NCBI RefSeq assembly: GCF_009674765.1
Contig: NZ_WKKF01000002.1
Location: 1 to 64,000, forward strand
Source of the DNA: Metabacillus idriensis
Lineage (GTDB): Bacteria > Bacillota > Bacilli > Bacillales > Bacillaceae
Reading direction: 5' to 3'
DNA length: 64,000 bases
Position numbers and translations under genes: made by a program. The notes under the pieces were generated by a model. The model did not search any database. It had not been told where the DNA came from and saw only the letters and a list, made by a program, of their open reading frames with translations. Positions 10,761 to 21,174 of this stretch are shown one piece after another. The stretch's first letter is position 1; each line of letters starts with the position of its first letter.

Positions 10761-11897
10761 TTAATACGTTCTAACAGGAAGAATTAATTGGAGAATGGAA
10801 TCGTCTTCCGGAGTGCGGATTAAAAACGGTCTCATTGCACCCGTAAAGCTGATTTTAATTTCCGTTCCTTCAAGTGCTTTTAATGCATCCATCATATATT
10901 TTGCACTGAATGAGATTTTTAATTCTTCTCCTGTAATCTCCTGAGTCTGAACTTCCTCAATGACTTTTCCGATTTCCGGAGTGTTTGAAGAAACTTCTAC
11001 AATACCTTCTTCAAGGGTTGAAAACTTAACAACGTTATTTCTTCCTTCTTTTGCAAGAAGAGATGCCCGGTCGATGGCCTGAAGAAATTCTTTTGTATTA
11101 AGGACCATATCTGTTTTGCTCTCAGCAGGAATAAGTCTTGTTGTATCCGGGTAGTTTCCGTCCAATAATCTGGAGAAGAAAAGTAAATTTTCAGCTTTAA
11201 AAAGGACTTGGCTTTCTGTAATAACTATTTCAATTTCATCACTTGTGTCTGCAAGGATCTTGCTTAATTCATTTAAGCTTTTTCCCGGAATAACGACATT
11301 ATAAGAGCTGTCTGTTTCCGTTTCGATTTTTGCTTTGCGGAGCGCCAATCGGTGGCTGTCTGTTGCAATACAGATTAATTCTCTATTTTCAAGCTTCCAG
11401 TTGACCCCTGTTAAAATGGGACGCGTTTCTGAAGTCGAAACGGAGAATACCGTTTGACGGATCATTGTTTTTAAAAGATCTGTCGGCACTCTAAAACTAT
11501 TATGTTCTTCTACTTGCGGCAGATGAGGATACTCTTCTGCATCAAGCCCGTTAAGGTTAAATTCTGCTTTGCCTGAGCGGATGACGGTCATATGGTGGCC
11601 AAGAACTTCTATTTCTACCGATTCCTTCGGGAGTTTTTTAACAATTTCACCAAAAAAGCGGGCCTGGAGAACAATGCTTCCAGTTTGTTTGATTTCAACG
11701 ATTTCTTTGCCGTTTTCTTCAGTTGGGATAAACGATTCAATAGAGATATCAGAATCACTTCCTGTAAGTGTGACACCTTCTTCTGTTGCAACAATTTTAA
11801 TTCCTGTCAAAATCGGGATTGTTGTTCTTGAAGATACGGCTTTCATAACGTCTTGAACACTTTGAACTAACCGATCTTTTTGGATGACAAATTTCAT
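10761..11897 (-). CDS. dnaN: DNA polymerase III beta subunit (sliding clamp)
   Basis: 378-residue processivity clamp that forms a ring dimer around DNA. The start MKFVIQKDRLVQSVQDVMKAVSSR and the C-terminal tail LPVRTY are family hallmarks, and the length is standard for Bacillus. AGGAGG lies upstream of the ATG at 11897. The gene is immediately downstream of dnaA across the unwinding region of oriC, and its upstream sequence therefore doubles as origin DNA. Confidence 0.99.
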   Translation of the reverse strand: MKFVIQKDRLVQSVQDVMKAVSSRTTIPILTGIKIVATEEGVTLTGSDSDISIESFIPTEENGKEIVEIKQTGSIVLQARFFGEIVKKLPKESVEIEVLGHHMTVIRSGKAEFNLNGLDAEEYPHLPQVEEHNSFRVPTDLLKTMIRQTVFSVSTSETRPILTGVNWKLENRELICIATDSHRLALRKAKIETETDSSYNVVIPGKSLNELSKILADTSDEIEIVITESQVLFKAENLLFFSRLLDGNYPDTTRLIPAESKTDMVLNTKEFLQAIDRASLLAKEGRNNVVKFSTLEEGIVEVSSNTPEIGKVIEEVQTQEITGEELKISFSAKYMMDALKALEGTEIKISFTGAMRPFLIRTPEDDSILQLILPVRTY

Positions 11898-11944
11898 TTA
11901 GGGAAATCCTCCTTTTTTTTCGTATGGGAGCATATTTCTTTGAG

Positions 11945-12090
11945 CCACTTAATATATATATTATTTAAAGAAAAAATAGTAGAAGTACTAGTAGGGCCTG
12001 TGGAAATGTGTATAACTCTGTTGACGAAAGGAAACACAGCCTATCCACCTGTGGACAGACTGTGTATGAATCGTGCTTGGTTATTCACAT
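11945..12090. other. oriC: oriC, dnaA-dnaN part: DnaA boxes, DnaA-trios and unwinding element
   Basis: Read on the minus strand, the order is: DnaA box TTATACACA (12007-12015); abutting box TTTCCACA (11999-12006); a GC cluster GGCCC (about 11994-11999); a row of DnaA-trios TACTAGTACTTCTACTATT (about 11976-11994); and an AT-only tract (about 11951-11977). This is the architecture of the basal unwinding system of the B. subtilis origin, almost base for base. Further DnaA-box-like sites are TTATTCACA (12081-12089) and an imperfect palindrome CTATCCACCTGTGGACAG (12041-12058). Strand opening is predicted to start in the AT tract next to dnaN. Confidence 0.9.
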
Positions 12091-12123
12091 TATCCATATT
12101 AATTTTTATAAGTGCAAGCTTTT

Positions 12124-13473
12124 TTAAGAGCCCTTCAGCATGCTTTCGATCTCTTTTAGCTGTTTAACAAGCTGATCATCAGCCTGAAGCAGCTTAGAAA
12201 TTTTTTCATGGGCATGAATAACTGTCGTATGATCACGGCCTCCGAATTCTTCGCCAATTTTAGGCAAAGAGGAATCCGTTAATTCTCTTGAAAGATACAT
12301 GGCAATTTGTCTTGGGAACGCTACTGATTTCGTGCGCTTCTTTGCTTTGAAATCTTCTAGTTTTACACTGAAATGCTGACCGACCATGCGCTGGATGTCC
12401 GCAATCGTGATCATTCTCGGCTTAGAGCTTGGAATAATATCCTTCAGTGCTTCTGCCGCGAGATCAGCATTTATATCCTTATTGATTAAAGATGAATAAG
12501 CTACAACTCGAATGAGTGCTCCTTCAAGCTCACGGATATTTGAATCGATTTGATTGGCGATGTAGAGCATAACCTCATTTGGAATATCAAGACCTTCAGC
12601 CTTTGCTTTCTTTCTGAGGATGGCAATTCTTGTTTCAAGATCAGGTGGCGTAATGTCGGTTATTAAACCCCATTCAAACCTGGAACGAAGTCGGTCTTCC
12701 AGGGTTGGAATTTCTTTTGGAGGACGGTCACTTGAGATCACAATTTGCTTGCTTTCTTCATGGAGCGTATTAAACGTATGGAAAAACTCCTCTTGAGTTT
12801 GTTCTTTACCTGCAAGAAATTGAATATCATCTATAAGCAGCACGTCGACACTTCGGTATTTATTGCGGAAGTCTTTCGCTTTGTTGTCACGAATGCTATT
12901 GATAAATTCGTTTGTAAACTTTTCTGATGATAAATAAACAACTTTTGCGTTAGGCTTGTGATCAATCACATAATGGCCAATGGCGTGCATTAAATGCGTT
13001 TTTCCAAGTCCTACTCCCCCGTAAATGAATAGCGGATTATACGCTTTCGCGGGTGCTTCGGCTACAGCTAGAGAAGCTGCATGGGCAAAACGGTTTCCTG
13101 AACCGATTACGAATGTGTCAAACGTATACTTCGGATTCAGCATATTTTGCGGAAGCTCAATCTGTTCTTCTTCTTTAGTCATCGGCTTTATAGGTGATTT
13201 TGGCATAAAATCAGCTTCATTCTGATTTTGGGGAATGATAAATTTTATCAGCAATTCTTCGCCTGTAAGCTCATATATGGTATTGGCAATCAAATGCAGA
13301 TACCTGGATTCAAGCCAGTCACGCGCAAATTCATTGGGTGCAGTGATTGTTAATGTATCTCCCTTAAGAGCATGAGCTTTAGTGGATTTAAGCCATGTTT
13401 CAAAACTGGGCTTGCTCAGCTTTTTTTCAATTTCTGATAAAGCTTTGCTCCATAATTCATCAATATTCTCCAT
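12124..13473 (-). CDS. dnaA: Chromosomal replication initiator DnaA
   Basis: AAA+ initiator of 449 residues that binds DnaA boxes and melts oriC. Domain I covers about 1-80, a variable linker follows, and the AAA+ domain has Walker [10 protein letters not shown] (152-160) and Walker [10 protein letters not shown]. The C-terminal domain IV contains the DNA-binding signature [11 protein letters not shown]. The ATG at 13473 (MENIDELW) follows GGAGGG and matches B. subtilis; the longer frame to 13611 is not conserved. DnaA boxes on both sides suggest autoregulation, as known in B. subtilis. Confidence 0.99.
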   Translation of the reverse strand: MENIDELWSKALSEIEKKLSKPSFETWLKSTKAHALKGDTLTITAPNEFARDWLESRYLHLIANTIYELTGEELLIKFIIPQNQNEADFMPKSPIKPMTKEEEQIELPQNMLNPKYTFDTFVIGSGNRFAHAASLAVAEAPAKAYNPLFIYGGVGLGKTHLMHAIGHYVIDHKPNAKVVYLSSEKFTNEFINSIRDNKAKDFRNKYRSVDVLLIDDIQFLAGKEQTQEEFFHTFNTLHEESKQIVISSDRPPKEIPTLEDRLRSRFEWGLITDITPPDLETRIAILRKKAKAEGLDIPNEVMLYIANQIDSNIRELEGALIRVVAYSSLINKDINADLAAEALKDIIPSSKPRMITIADIQRMVGQHFSVKLEDFKAKKRTKSVAFPRQIAMYLSRELTDSSLPKIGEEFGGRDHTTVIHAHEKISKLLQADDQLVKQLKEIESMLKGS

Positions 13474-13622
13474 ATGAGGCATCTCCCTCCTTTTTCTATA
13501 AAATGAACGTGTACATGTTTTGTACAACAGCTGGATGTCCGTGAATAAAAATGCAAAACGAACAAAATGTGCATAAATATATAATATAGTAGAAAAACGT
13601 CTTTTCGACATAAACCGTTAAA

Positions 13623-13885
13623 TGTGGACAAGTTTTTTAACAGGGTGTTTATAATCTTTCCACATGTTATCCACAGTGTGTGGATAAACCGGATATTGAC
13701 GTTCCAATATTCAGAGTGAAAACACAAATATAATATCAAATTAAACGAAGCGGCGCAATGGTTTTAAAAAACTTATCCACATATTCGGCTCTATGTTGAG
13801 AATAATTGTCCACATATGTTTGTTCTGTGTGAAACCTGTCGATAACAGGTGTGGATAAAAAATATGTCGAAAAAACTATGCACAG
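13623..13885. other. oriC: oriC, upstream-of-dnaA DnaA-box cluster
   Basis: Four perfect TTATCCACA-type boxes occur on either strand: 13667-13675, 13679-13687, 13773-13781 and 13850-13858. One-mismatch boxes lie at 13623-13631 (TGTGGACAA), 13657-13664 (TTTCCACA) and 13806-13814 (TTGTCCACA), with a further relative near 13876. The cluster corresponds to the incA/incB half of bipartite Bacillus oriC and overlaps the dnaA promoter region. Confidence 0.92.
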
Positions 13886-14029
13886 TCTATGGTGTTTGAC
13901 AGATTTGTACATCAAAAAAATTGTTCTGGTTTTTCTTTTAAAATTTATTCTTGGATTTTTTAATAGCGGATAAGATCCATATAAATGTGAAAAGTTTTTA
14001 TTTGAGAAAAGCTCTTTTTGTAATGCTCT

Positions 14030-14295
14030 TTTCGTAAAAATTGTTGCTTTTAGACTAGAAGTTTAAAACCATTAGTGGATTGTAGCGGAAGGAACTTGAC
14101 TCCTGCGGGAAAATAGAGCGAAATGGAAGACCCCGCAGGCTCGCCGAGGAGGCTTCCACGCTCCCCGCGGAAAGCAAGTTCCTGCAGCGGAAAGGAACGG
14201 ACAACATTTATAATCAAAAACAACAATCTATGCGAACAGCCTTTTGTAAAGCTTGATGCTTTTGAAAGAAGTTTAAAGCGGAAAGCAAGTGACTG
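14030..14295. repeat. Long Bacillaceae intergenic repeat element
   Basis: GC-rich non-coding element with the recognisable blocks CTCCTGCGGGAAAA, GAAGACCCCGCAGG, CTCGCCGAGGAGGCTTCC and CCCCGCGGAAAGCAAGT, which form internal inverted repeats. AT-rich ends share TTGTTGCTTTTAGA with the copy near 6235. Elements like this are scattered in many Bacillaceae genomes. It lies between the DnaA-box cluster and rpmH and contains no convincing gene. Confidence 0.7.
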
Positions 14296-14457
14296 CAGCG
14301 GAGATCCACTAAGGAAAAGAGCACGACCGAAACCTGAATTTGCGTGAAATGACTATACGACTATACGCAAAGCCAAAAATTAATGAGGTCACAGCCATGA
14401 GAAACAATAAATGATGCAGGAACTATGTTTCAGCATAAGATCTTTTTTGACATATGG

Positions 14458-14487
14458 TTGACAATTCACTAGGTCACTCTCTATAAT
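14458..14487 (+). promoter_or_regulatory. rpmH promoter
   Basis: Perfect -35 TTGACA (14458-14463) and perfect -10 TATAAT (14482-14487) with an 18-bp spacer, about 45 bp upstream of the rpmH start. Confidence 0.9.
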
Positions 14488-14532
14488 TAGTAAGACTGTC
14501 TTTAACAGCTATTCCTCAGGGAGGTGTCTATA

Positions 14533-14667
14533 ATGAAAAGAACTTATCAACCAAATAAACGTAAACATAGTAAAGTTCACGGTTTCCGCGCTCGCATGAG
14601 CACTAAAAACGGACGTAAAGTGCTAGCTGCACGTCGTCTTAAAGGAAGAAAAGTATTATCAGCATAG
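14533..14667 (+). CDS. rpmH: 50S ribosomal protein L34
   Basis: 44-residue basic protein of the large ribosomal subunit, starting [18 protein letters not shown] and ending [11 protein letters not shown], the canonical length and sequence. AGGGAGG precedes the ATG. It is the first plus-strand gene right of oriC and is followed by two terminator hairpins before rnpA, as in B. subtilis. Confidence 0.98.
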   Translation: MKRTYQPNKRKHSKVHGFRARMSTKNGRKVLAARRLKGRKVLSA

Positions 14668-14696
14668 GCCACTGAAAAATATCAGTGGTCTTTTTT
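14667..14696 (+). terminator. rpmH terminator
   Basis: CCACTGA-loop-TCAGTGG followed by TCTTTTTT immediately after the rpmH stop. Confidence 0.85.
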
Positions 14697-14698
14697 AC

Positions 14699-14735
14699 AT
14701 GGCCCAATCCTATTTAAGATTGGGCCATGTTTTTC
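14699..14735 (+). terminator. Second hairpin between rpmH and rnpA
   Basis: Strong stem ATGGCCCAATC - loop - GATTGGGCCAT followed by GTTTTTC. It may attenuate read-through from rpmH into rnpA. Confidence 0.65.
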
Positions 14736-14829
14736 AAAAACAGCTGTTTAAATAGATATTGTTAAAGAAATAATGATGGAAAAGCTCTCAGAAGGCTGAA
14801 GAATTCAGGCAAGGATCCGGAGTGAGGAT

Positions 14830-15204
14830 ATGAAAAAGAAGAACCGCATCAAAAAAAACGAAGACTTCCAAAAAGTATTCAAGCATGGAAAGTCGATGGC
14901 AAATAGACAATTTGTGATCTACATGCTGAATCAGCCTGAAGAAAAAGAATTCCGTTTAGGTTTATCAGTCAGTAAAAAGATAGGAAATGCCGTCACAAGA
15001 AACAGAATTAAGCGTCTCGTCCGCCAAGTTTTTCTTGAAGAAAAGGACAGCTTAAAAACAGGCATTGATTATATAGTAATTGCCAGAAAGCCGGCATCCG
15101 AAATGGACTATCATGAAGTGAAAAGCAGTTTACTGCACCTTTTCAGGAAAACAAAAGTCCACAGAGCAAGACCGCAGCGTGAAAACTCCATAAAAAATAC
15201 ATAG
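14830..15204 (+). CDS. rnpA: Ribonuclease P protein component
   Basis: 124-residue basic protein subunit of RNase P, which with the RNA subunit removes 5' leaders of pre-tRNAs. The family signature is visible in [24 protein letters not shown] (residues about 40-63). The start [20 protein letters not shown] is typical. It is a few residues longer than B. subtilis RnpA at the C-terminus. It precedes spoIIIJ in the conserved rpmH-rnpA-yidC order. Confidence 0.97.
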   Translation: MKKKNRIKKNEDFQKVFKHGKSMANRQFVIYMLNQPEEKEFRLGLSVSKKIGNAVTRNRIKRLVRQVFLEEKDSLKTGIDYIVIARKPASEMDYHEVKSSLLHLFRKTKVHRARPQRENSIKNT

Positions 15205-15312
15205 AAAAATGAAAATTGAAAGACGTTTTCTTTTTTGAAAGATGTTAAAATAAATGTTGAATAAAGTCGGCAGAACTTGCAGGTTTAGATATTTTGTTAG
15301 GAGGAATACCGG

Positions 15313-16089
15313 TTGAAAAGGAGAATATTGTTAGTGCTTGGCTTAGTGAGCATCATGATGCTTCTTACAGGATGTACAGAGGTGAACCAGCCAATCACAG
15401 AGGAAAGTCAGGGGTTCTGGAATCACTACATTGTGTATCCGTTGTCATGGCTGATCATCTATTTTGCAGAATTAATGGGTAATAGCTACGGACTGTCAAT
15501 CGTTATCGTAACGCTGATCATTCGTTTTGCGATTTTGCCTTTAATGATTAAACAGATTAAAAACTCAAAAGCGATGCAGGAATTGCAGCCAGAAATGCAA
15601 AAGCTTCGTGAAAAATACAGTTCTAAAGATCAAAAAACACAGCAAAAACTCCAGCAGGAAACAATGGCTTTATTCCAGAAGAATAAAGTAAATCCTCTTG
15701 CAGGGTGTTTTCCATTATTAGTTCAAATGCCAATCCTGATCGGTTTTTATCATGCCATTATGAGAACAGAAGCAATCGCAGATCACAACTTCCTGTGGTT
15801 TGACCTTGGATCACGTGATCCTTTATTCCTTCTGCCGATCATCGCTGGTATTACAACATTCATTCAACAAAAGTTGACAATGGCGGGAACAGCAAATCAA
15901 AATCCGCAAATGGCTATGCTTTTATATATCATGCCAATTATGATCGTCGTCTTTGCTGTCAGCTTCCCAGCTGCACTATCTTTATATTGGGTAGTCGGAA
16001 ATCTTTTCATGATCGTGCAGACAATGATCATCTACGGACCTGATATTAGAGCGAAAGCACTATTAAAATCGGGAGGAACGAAAAAGTGA
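15313..16089 (+). CDS. spoIIIJ: Membrane protein insertase YidC1/SpoIIIJ
   Basis: 258-residue Oxa1/YidC-family insertase that puts proteins into the membrane and, in B. subtilis, is needed for forespore development. It begins with a lipoprotein signal (LLTGC), followed by about five membrane segments, including [18 protein letters not shown] with the conserved hydrophilic-groove Arg. A coiled, charged loop [13 protein letters not shown]-like region and the conserved [15 protein letters not shown] are present. The start is TTG at 15313, supported by AGGAGG eight bases upstream. It overlaps jag by 4 bp. Confidence 0.96.
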   Translation: MKRRILLVLGLVSIMMLLTGCTEVNQPITEESQGFWNHYIVYPLSWLIIYFAELMGNSYGLSIVIVTLIIRFAILPLMIKQIKNSKAMQELQPEMQKLREKYSSKDQKTQQKLQQETMALFQKNKVNPLAGCFPLLVQMPILIGFYHAIMRTEAIADHNFLWFDLGSRDPLFLLPIIAGITTFIQQKLTMAGTANQNPQMAMLLYIMPIMIVVFAVSFPAALSLYWVVGNLFMIVQTMIIYGPDIRAKALLKSGGTKK

Positions 16090-16706
16090 GAGAAATAACT
16101 GCTACCGGACTTAGCGTCGAAGAAGCAGTACAATCCGCTTTAACACAGCTGAATGCAAGTAATAAAGAAGTTGAAATTACCGTTCTTGATGAAGGGAAAA
16201 AAGGATTTTTAGGACTGTTCGGCGCAAAGCCTGCAATGGTAAAAGCCGTAAAACGTCCGAATCCTGCTGAAGAAGCACATCGTTTTCTGACAGAAGTGAT
16301 CAAAAATATGAATGTCGATGCAAAGGTTGAAATGATTCAGGAAGGCAAAAATGTGACGTTTCAAATTGAAGGAGAAAAGGTAGCGCTCTTAATTGGAAAG
16401 CGCGGACAAACACTTAATTCCCTGCAATATTTGACACAGCTCGCGGCAAATCGTCATTCTAATCATTACTTGCATATTACAGTTGATGCTGAAAACTACA
16501 GAACCCGCCGCAAAGAAACGCTGGTTCAGCTTGCTCAGAAGCTTGCACACCAGGCTGTTCGTACAAAACGAGAGGTTCCTTTAGAACCTATGCCTTCATA
16601 TGAACGTAAGATTATCCATGCTGCTCTAGTGAACCAGCAGCATAAGATTAAAACATACTCGGTCGGAGAAGAGCCTAATCGTCATTTGGTGATTGCACCG
16701 AAATAG
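16086..16706 (+). CDS. jag: RNA-binding protein Jag/KhpB (SpoIIIJ-associated)
   Basis: 206-residue protein with an N-terminal Jag domain (about 1-50), a KH domain with [21 protein letters not shown] near residue 100, and a C-terminal R3H domain with [13 protein letters not shown]. It binds RNA and partners KhpA in related Gram-positives. The GTG start overlaps the stop of spoIIIJ (GTGA), implying translational coupling. A terminator follows. Confidence 0.96.
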   Translation: MREITATGLSVEEAVQSALTQLNASNKEVEITVLDEGKKGFLGLFGAKPAMVKAVKRPNPAEEAHRFLTEVIKNMNVDAKVEMIQEGKNVTFQIEGEKVALLIGKRGQTLNSLQYLTQLAANRHSNHYLHITVDAENYRTRRKETLVQLAQKLAHQAVRTKREVPLEPMPSYERKIIHAALVNQQHKIKTYSVGEEPNRHLVIAPK

Positions 16707-16713
16707 TAACACG

Positions 16714-16747
16714 AAACCCCGCTGATCCAAGATCAGCGGGGTTTTTT
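16714..16747 (+). terminator. jag terminator
   Basis: AACCCCGCTGATC - loop - GATCAGCGGGG TTTTTT, a classic strong intrinsic terminator. Confidence 0.92.
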
Positions 16748-16807
16748 GTTCATTCTTTCATGCTTAAGGGCTTAGAAACCTTCCAGTTGGAAATATTGTT
16801 ATTAACA

Positions 16808-16864
16808 TGTGGATAAGTTAAAATGATAATAAGAGAATTGTGCGGTATTTCAGTCTGTGGATAA
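16808..16864. other. Pair of perfect DnaA boxes between jag and mnmE
   Basis: Two perfect TGTGGATAA boxes at 16808-16816 and 16856-16864, 48 bp apart and in the same orientation. They lie just outside the main origin. As I recall, B. subtilis has a stable DnaA-binding site in the matching jag-trmE region. Confidence 0.7.
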
Positions 16865-16978
16865 TTCGATATTTTTTTCTTTCCAATAAGAAATAACTAT
16901 GATATCTTATAAATTTGACTGCGTAAATAATGGGAAATTTCTATATAGATTTATTTTGAAAGAAGCGGGGTGAAACGC

Positions 16979-18364
16979 ATGGAATTCGATACAATTGCAG
17001 CAATATCCACACCGATGGGAGAAGGAGCCATTGCCATCGTAAGACTGAGCGGGGACGATGCAATCGGCATTGCGGACAGGCTGTATTCAGGTCCTTCAGG
17101 AAAGAAATTGACAGAGGTCAAAACGCACACGATTCATTACGGGCATATTGCAGATCCTGATACGGGCCAAATCGTAGAGGAAGTCATGGTGTCTGTTTTG
17201 AAGGGGCCAAAGACATTTACGAGAGAAGATATAGTAGAAATAAACTGCCACGGCGGGATTGTAACGGTTAACCGTGTCCTGCAGCTTGCATTAAATCATG
17301 GTGCCCGGCTTGCAGGGCCTGGAGAATTTACAAAGAGAGCGTTTTTAAATGGCCGGATTGATTTGTCTCAAGCTGAAGCTGTGATGGATTTAATACGGGC
17401 AAAAACAGATCGTGCAATGAATGTCGCTCTTGGACAGATGGAAGGCAGACTATCAAAGCTGATTCAGCGTCTTCGCCAGGAAATTCTTGAGACACTTGCC
17501 CATGTGGAAGTAAACATAGATTATCCTGAGTATGATGATGTAGAAGAAATGACGCACAGCATGCTGATTGAAAAAGCAACGCTCGTTAAAAAGGAGATTG
17601 AAAAGCTGCTTCAAACCTCTCAGCAAGGCAAGATTTTAAGAGAGGGTCTTTCAACTGTTATTGTAGGCAGACCTAATGTTGGTAAATCTTCGCTGCTGAA
17701 TAGTCTGATTCACGAAAATAAAGCGATTGTAACAGATATACCGGGAACGACAAGGGATGTTATTGAGGAATATGTAAACGTCCGAGGCGTGCCTCTTCGT
17801 CTGGTTGATACAGCCGGCATCAGGGAGACAGAGGACATTGTTGAGCGGATCGGTGTTGAGAAATCAAGACAGGTACTGAAAAAGGCCGACCTTATCCTGC
17901 TCGTTTTAAACTACAGTGAGGCTCTTTCCAAAGAGGATGAGCAGCTGTTTGAAGCTGTCAGCGGGATGGATGTCATTGTGATCGTAAATAAAACAGACCT
18001 TCCTGGAAAAATAGATTTGGAACAGGTGAGAGAGCTTGCAAAAGGTTCGCCTGTCGTTACGACTTCTCTGCTTGAAGAACAGGGAATTGACCAGCTTGAA
18101 GAATCCATCAGCTCGCTGTTCTTCGAAGGCAGCGTTGGCGCTTCGGATTTAACATATGTTTCAAACACAAGACATATTGCTTTACTGTCACAGGCTAAAC
18201 GAACGATTGAAGATGCACTTGACGCGATTGATGCGGGAGTGCCGATTGATCTTGTACAAATCGATCTTACACGGACGTGGGAGCTGCTTGGCGAAATTAT
18301 CGGAGATGCTGTCCATGAAAGTTTGATTGATCAGCTGTTTGCACAGTTCTGTTTGGGAAAATAA
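16979..18364 (+). CDS. mnmE: tRNA uridine-5-carboxymethylaminomethyl modification GTPase MnmE
   Basis: GTPase that with MnmG modifies the wobble uridine (U34) of certain tRNAs. It has 461 residues when started at the ATG at 16979 (MEFDTIAAI), where GGGGTG lies six bases upstream; an in-frame GTG at 16970 is less likely. The N-terminal folate-binding domain contains [20 protein letters not shown]. The G domain has [22 protein letters not shown] and NKTD, and the C-terminus is the conserved CLGK. mnmG follows on the same strand. Confidence 0.98.
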   Translation: MEFDTIAAISTPMGEGAIAIVRLSGDDAIGIADRLYSGPSGKKLTEVKTHTIHYGHIADPDTGQIVEEVMVSVLKGPKTFTREDIVEINCHGGIVTVNRVLQLALNHGARLAGPGEFTKRAFLNGRIDLSQAEAVMDLIRAKTDRAMNVALGQMEGRLSKLIQRLRQEILETLAHVEVNIDYPEYDDVEEMTHSMLIEKATLVKKEIEKLLQTSQQGKILREGLSTVIVGRPNVGKSSLLNSLIHENKAIVTDIPGTTRDVIEEYVNVRGVPLRLVDTAGIRETEDIVERIGVEKSRQVLKKADLILLVLNYSEALSKEDEQLFEAVSGMDVIVIVNKTDLPGKIDLEQVRELAKGSPVVTTSLLEEQGIDQLEESISSLFFEGSVGASDLTYVSNTRHIALLSQAKRTIEDALDAIDAGVPIDLVQIDLTRTWELLGEIIGDAVHESLIDQLFAQFCLGK

Positions 18365-18449
18365 GAACTGTTTTATAGAAAAAATCATTCTACTTAAAGT
18401 TACTACAAAGTTTTGGAAAAGAGCTTAAAATATAAAGGAGGTTTATACC

Positions 18450-20339
18450 ATGGGATATCATGCAGGTGATTATGATGTAGTTGTTGTTGGTGCAGGCCAT
18501 GCAGGGGTCGAGGCCGCCCTCGCTTCTGCGAGAATGGGTGCAAAAACGCTTGCTTTGACAATAAATCTTGATATGGTTGCTTTTATGCCCTGCAATCCAT
18601 CAGTAGGCGGACCGGCTAAAGGAATAGTTGTGCGGGAAATCGATGCTTTAGGCGGAGAAATGGCCAAAAATATCGATAAAACACATATCCAAATGAGAAT
18701 GCTGAATACAGGCAAAGGACCGGCTGTACGTGCACTGCGTGCTCAGGCGGATAAATTTACGTATCAGCATGAAATGAAGAAAACAATGGAAAATGAACGG
18801 AATCTTACAATGCTTCAGGGAATGGTCGACCGTCTTATCATTGAAGACGGAGAATGCCGAGGCGTTATTACTCAAACAGGTGCGGAATACCGTGCTAAAA
18901 CAGTTGTTCTGACTACAGGCACATTTTTAAGAGGGAAAATTATTTTAGGTGAACTTCAATATTCAAGCGGACCTAATAATCAGCAGCCTTCTATTAAATT
19001 ATCAGAGCATCTGCAGGAAATCGGGCTGGATATGGTCCGTTTTAAAACAGGAACACCGCCGCGTGTAAACAGTCATTCAATTGATTACAGCAAAACAGAA
19101 ATTCAGCCAGGTGACGACGTTCCCCGCGCTTTTTCCTATGAAACGACAAAATATATTACCGATCAGCTTCCATGCTGGCTGACTTATACAAGTGAAGAAA
19201 CTCATAAAATCATCGACGATAATCTTCATCGTTCGCCAATGTATTCAGGTATGATTAAAGGAACGGGCCCACGCTACTGTCCTTCAATTGAAGATAAGGT
19301 CGTCCGTTTTAATGATAAGCCCCGTCATCAGATTTTCCTTGAGCCAGAAGGCAGAAATACACAGGAAGTATATGTTCAGGGATTATCAACAAGTCTTCCG
19401 GAAGACGTACAGCGAAGAATTCTTGCATCCATACCCGGCCTTGAAAAAGTGGAAATGATGCGTGCAGGTTATGCGATTGAATATGATGCAATCGTACCTA
19501 CTCAGCTATGGCCAACGCTTGAAACGAAAAAGGTTCCAGGTCTCTTTACAGCGGGACAAATCAATGGCACGTCAGGCTATGAAGAAGCAGCAGGACAAGG
19601 TTTAATGGCCGGAATTAATGCTGCCAGTAAAGCTCTTGGCAAAGAAGAAGTTATCTTGAGCCGCTCGGATGCTTATATCGGAGTATTAATAGATGATCTT
19701 GTCACAAAAGGCACAAATGAACCGTATCGTTTATTAACGTCCAGAGCGGAATATCGCCTGCTTCTTCGTCATGACAATGCCGACTTGCGTTTAACGGATA
19801 TTGGACGTAAGATTGGACTTATCAAAGAAGAACGCTACAGCGCATTTTTGCTTAAAAAAGATGCAATTGAAGCAGAGAAAAAACGTCTGAACTCTGTCAT
19901 CATCAAACCAAATGAGCAGACACAGGAATTAATCAGAAATGCAGGCGGCAGTGAACTGAAAGACGGAATCCGTGCATCAGATCTTATTAAACGTCCTGAA
20001 ATGAATTATGAGCATATTCATGCTTTAGCACCGGCTGATGAAAATATTTCCGGAGAAATAGCCGAACAGGTTGAAATTCAAATTAAATATGAAGGCTATA
20101 TTGAAAAGTCCCTTCAGCAGGTTGAAAAGCTGAAGAAAATGGAAAACAAAAAAATTCCGGAAAATATCGATTACGATGCGATTTCAGGCATCGCTTCAGA
20201 AGCACGCCAGAAACTGAAGGAAGTCAGACCGCTTTCAATGGCACAGGCATCCCGTATCTCAGGAGTTAATCCGGCAGATATATCCATCCTTCTCGTGTAT
20301 ATGGAGCAAGGAAGAATAGCTCGAGTTTCTAACGAATAA
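18450..20339 (+). CDS. mnmG: tRNA uridine-5-carboxymethylaminomethyl modification enzyme MnmG (GidA)
   Basis: 629-residue FAD-dependent partner of MnmE. The N-terminal Rossmann FAD motif [17 protein letters not shown] is at about 13-29. Other family blocks are [12 protein letters not shown], the FLRGKIILG segment and [24 protein letters not shown] precedes the ATG. It is followed 23 bp later by rsmG, the usual gidA-gidB pairing. Confidence 0.98.
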   Translation: MGYHAGDYDVVVVGAGHAGVEAALASARMGAKTLALTINLDMVAFMPCNPSVGGPAKGIVVREIDALGGEMAKNIDKTHIQMRMLNTGKGPAVRALRAQADKFTYQHEMKKTMENERNLTMLQGMVDRLIIEDGECRGVITQTGAEYRAKTVVLTTGTFLRGKIILGELQYSSGPNNQQPSIKLSEHLQEIGLDMVRFKTGTPPRVNSHSIDYSKTEIQPGDDVPRAFSYETTKYITDQLPCWLTYTSEETHKIIDDNLHRSPMYSGMIKGTGPRYCPSIEDKVVRFNDKPRHQIFLEPEGRNTQEVYVQGLSTSLPEDVQRRILASIPGLEKVEMMRAGYAIEYDAIVPTQLWPTLETKKVPGLFTAGQINGTSGYEEAAGQGLMAGINAASKALGKEEVILSRSDAYIGVLIDDLVTKGTNEPYRLLTSRAEYRLLLRHDNADLRLTDIGRKIGLIKEERYSAFLLKKDAIEAEKKRLNSVIIKPNEQTQELIRNAGGSELKDGIRASDLIKRPEMNYEHIHALAPADENISGEIAEQVEIQIKYEGYIEKSLQQVEKLKKMENKKIPENIDYDAISGIASEARQKLKEVRPLSMAQASRISGVNPADISILLVYMEQGRIARVSNE

Positions 20340-20362
20340 AGCAGATCAGAAAGGTTATGAGT

Positions 20363-21079
20363 ATGGACATTTCTTTATTTAAATCCAGTCTTGAGGAAAA
20401 GGGAATCTCACTTTCCGCACAACAGCTGGGGCAATTTGAGACTTACTACGAATTGCTTGTAGAGTGGAATGAGAAAATGAATTTAACTTCGATTACAGAG
20501 AAAAAAGAAGTTTATCTTAAACATTTTTATGATTCTATTTCTGCTGCTTTCTATTTTGATTTTACAAAACCGCTCTCCATTTGCGATGTAGGGGCAGGCG
20601 CAGGGTTTCCCAGCCTGCCGATTAAAATCTGCTTTCCGCATCTGAAAATTGCGATAGTGGATTCTCTTCAAAAGAGAATTACATTTTTAGATCATCTGAC
20701 GAAATCACTGAATCTTTCCGACGTATCTCTTTACCATGACAGAGCAGAAACGTTTGGGAAAAATAAAGCATTCAGAGAAACATATGACGTTGTGACGGCA
20801 CGGGCTGTAGCGCGTTTATCTGTTTTGAGCGAGCTTTGCCTGCCGCTTGCTAAAACAGGCGGTCACTTCGTTGCAATGAAAGCTGCATCAGCTGAGGAAG
20901 AGATGATTAAAGCTGAAAAAGCAATCAGCACGCTTGGCGGCAAGGTGAAGGAAAAGTATGCCTTTGAGCTGCCTCTTGAGGAAAGTGAGCGCTCAATCAT
21001 TATTATTCATAAACAAAAATCAACACCTGCAAAATATCCTCGTAAACCGGGTACGCCTAATAAACTTCCATTAGAATAG
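20363..21079 (+). CDS. rsmG: 16S rRNA (guanine-N7)-methyltransferase RsmG (GidB)
   Basis: SAM-dependent methyltransferase acting on a guanine in the 530 loop of 16S rRNA. The product is 238 residues, with the SAM-binding motif [17 protein letters not shown] near residue 70 and the C-terminal [11 protein letters not shown], typical of Bacillus RsmG. I prefer the ATG at 20363 because AAAGG is eight bases upstream; an ATG at 20357 sits too close to it. Confidence 0.96.
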   Translation: MDISLFKSSLEEKGISLSAQQLGQFETYYELLVEWNEKMNLTSITEKKEVYLKHFYDSISAAFYFDFTKPLSICDVGAGAGFPSLPIKICFPHLKIAIVDSLQKRITFLDHLTKSLNLSDVSLYHDRAETFGKNKAFRETYDVVTARAVARLSVLSELCLPLAKTGGHFVAMKAASAEEEMIKAEKAISTLGGKVKEKYAFELPLEESERSIIIIHKQKSTPAKYPRKPGTPNKLPLE

Positions 21080-21174
21080 AAAAACATTAAGTGGAAAGTT
21101 CGTTCAGCATGCAGGAATATAGAGACTTGAAAGAGAATTAATATGATGGCAGTTTCTAAAGGTGGTGTAGGCTC

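Noticed and set aside
13501-13530. GTACATGTTTTGTAC palindrome in the dnaA leader as a regulator site
   Set aside because: Imperfect and short; no matching known operator, so not claimed.
14123-14347. 74-codon plus-strand ORF rich in Arg/Pro/Ser near the origin
   Set aside because: It lies entirely over the GC-rich intergenic repeat; its composition comes from the repeat and there is no ribosome site.
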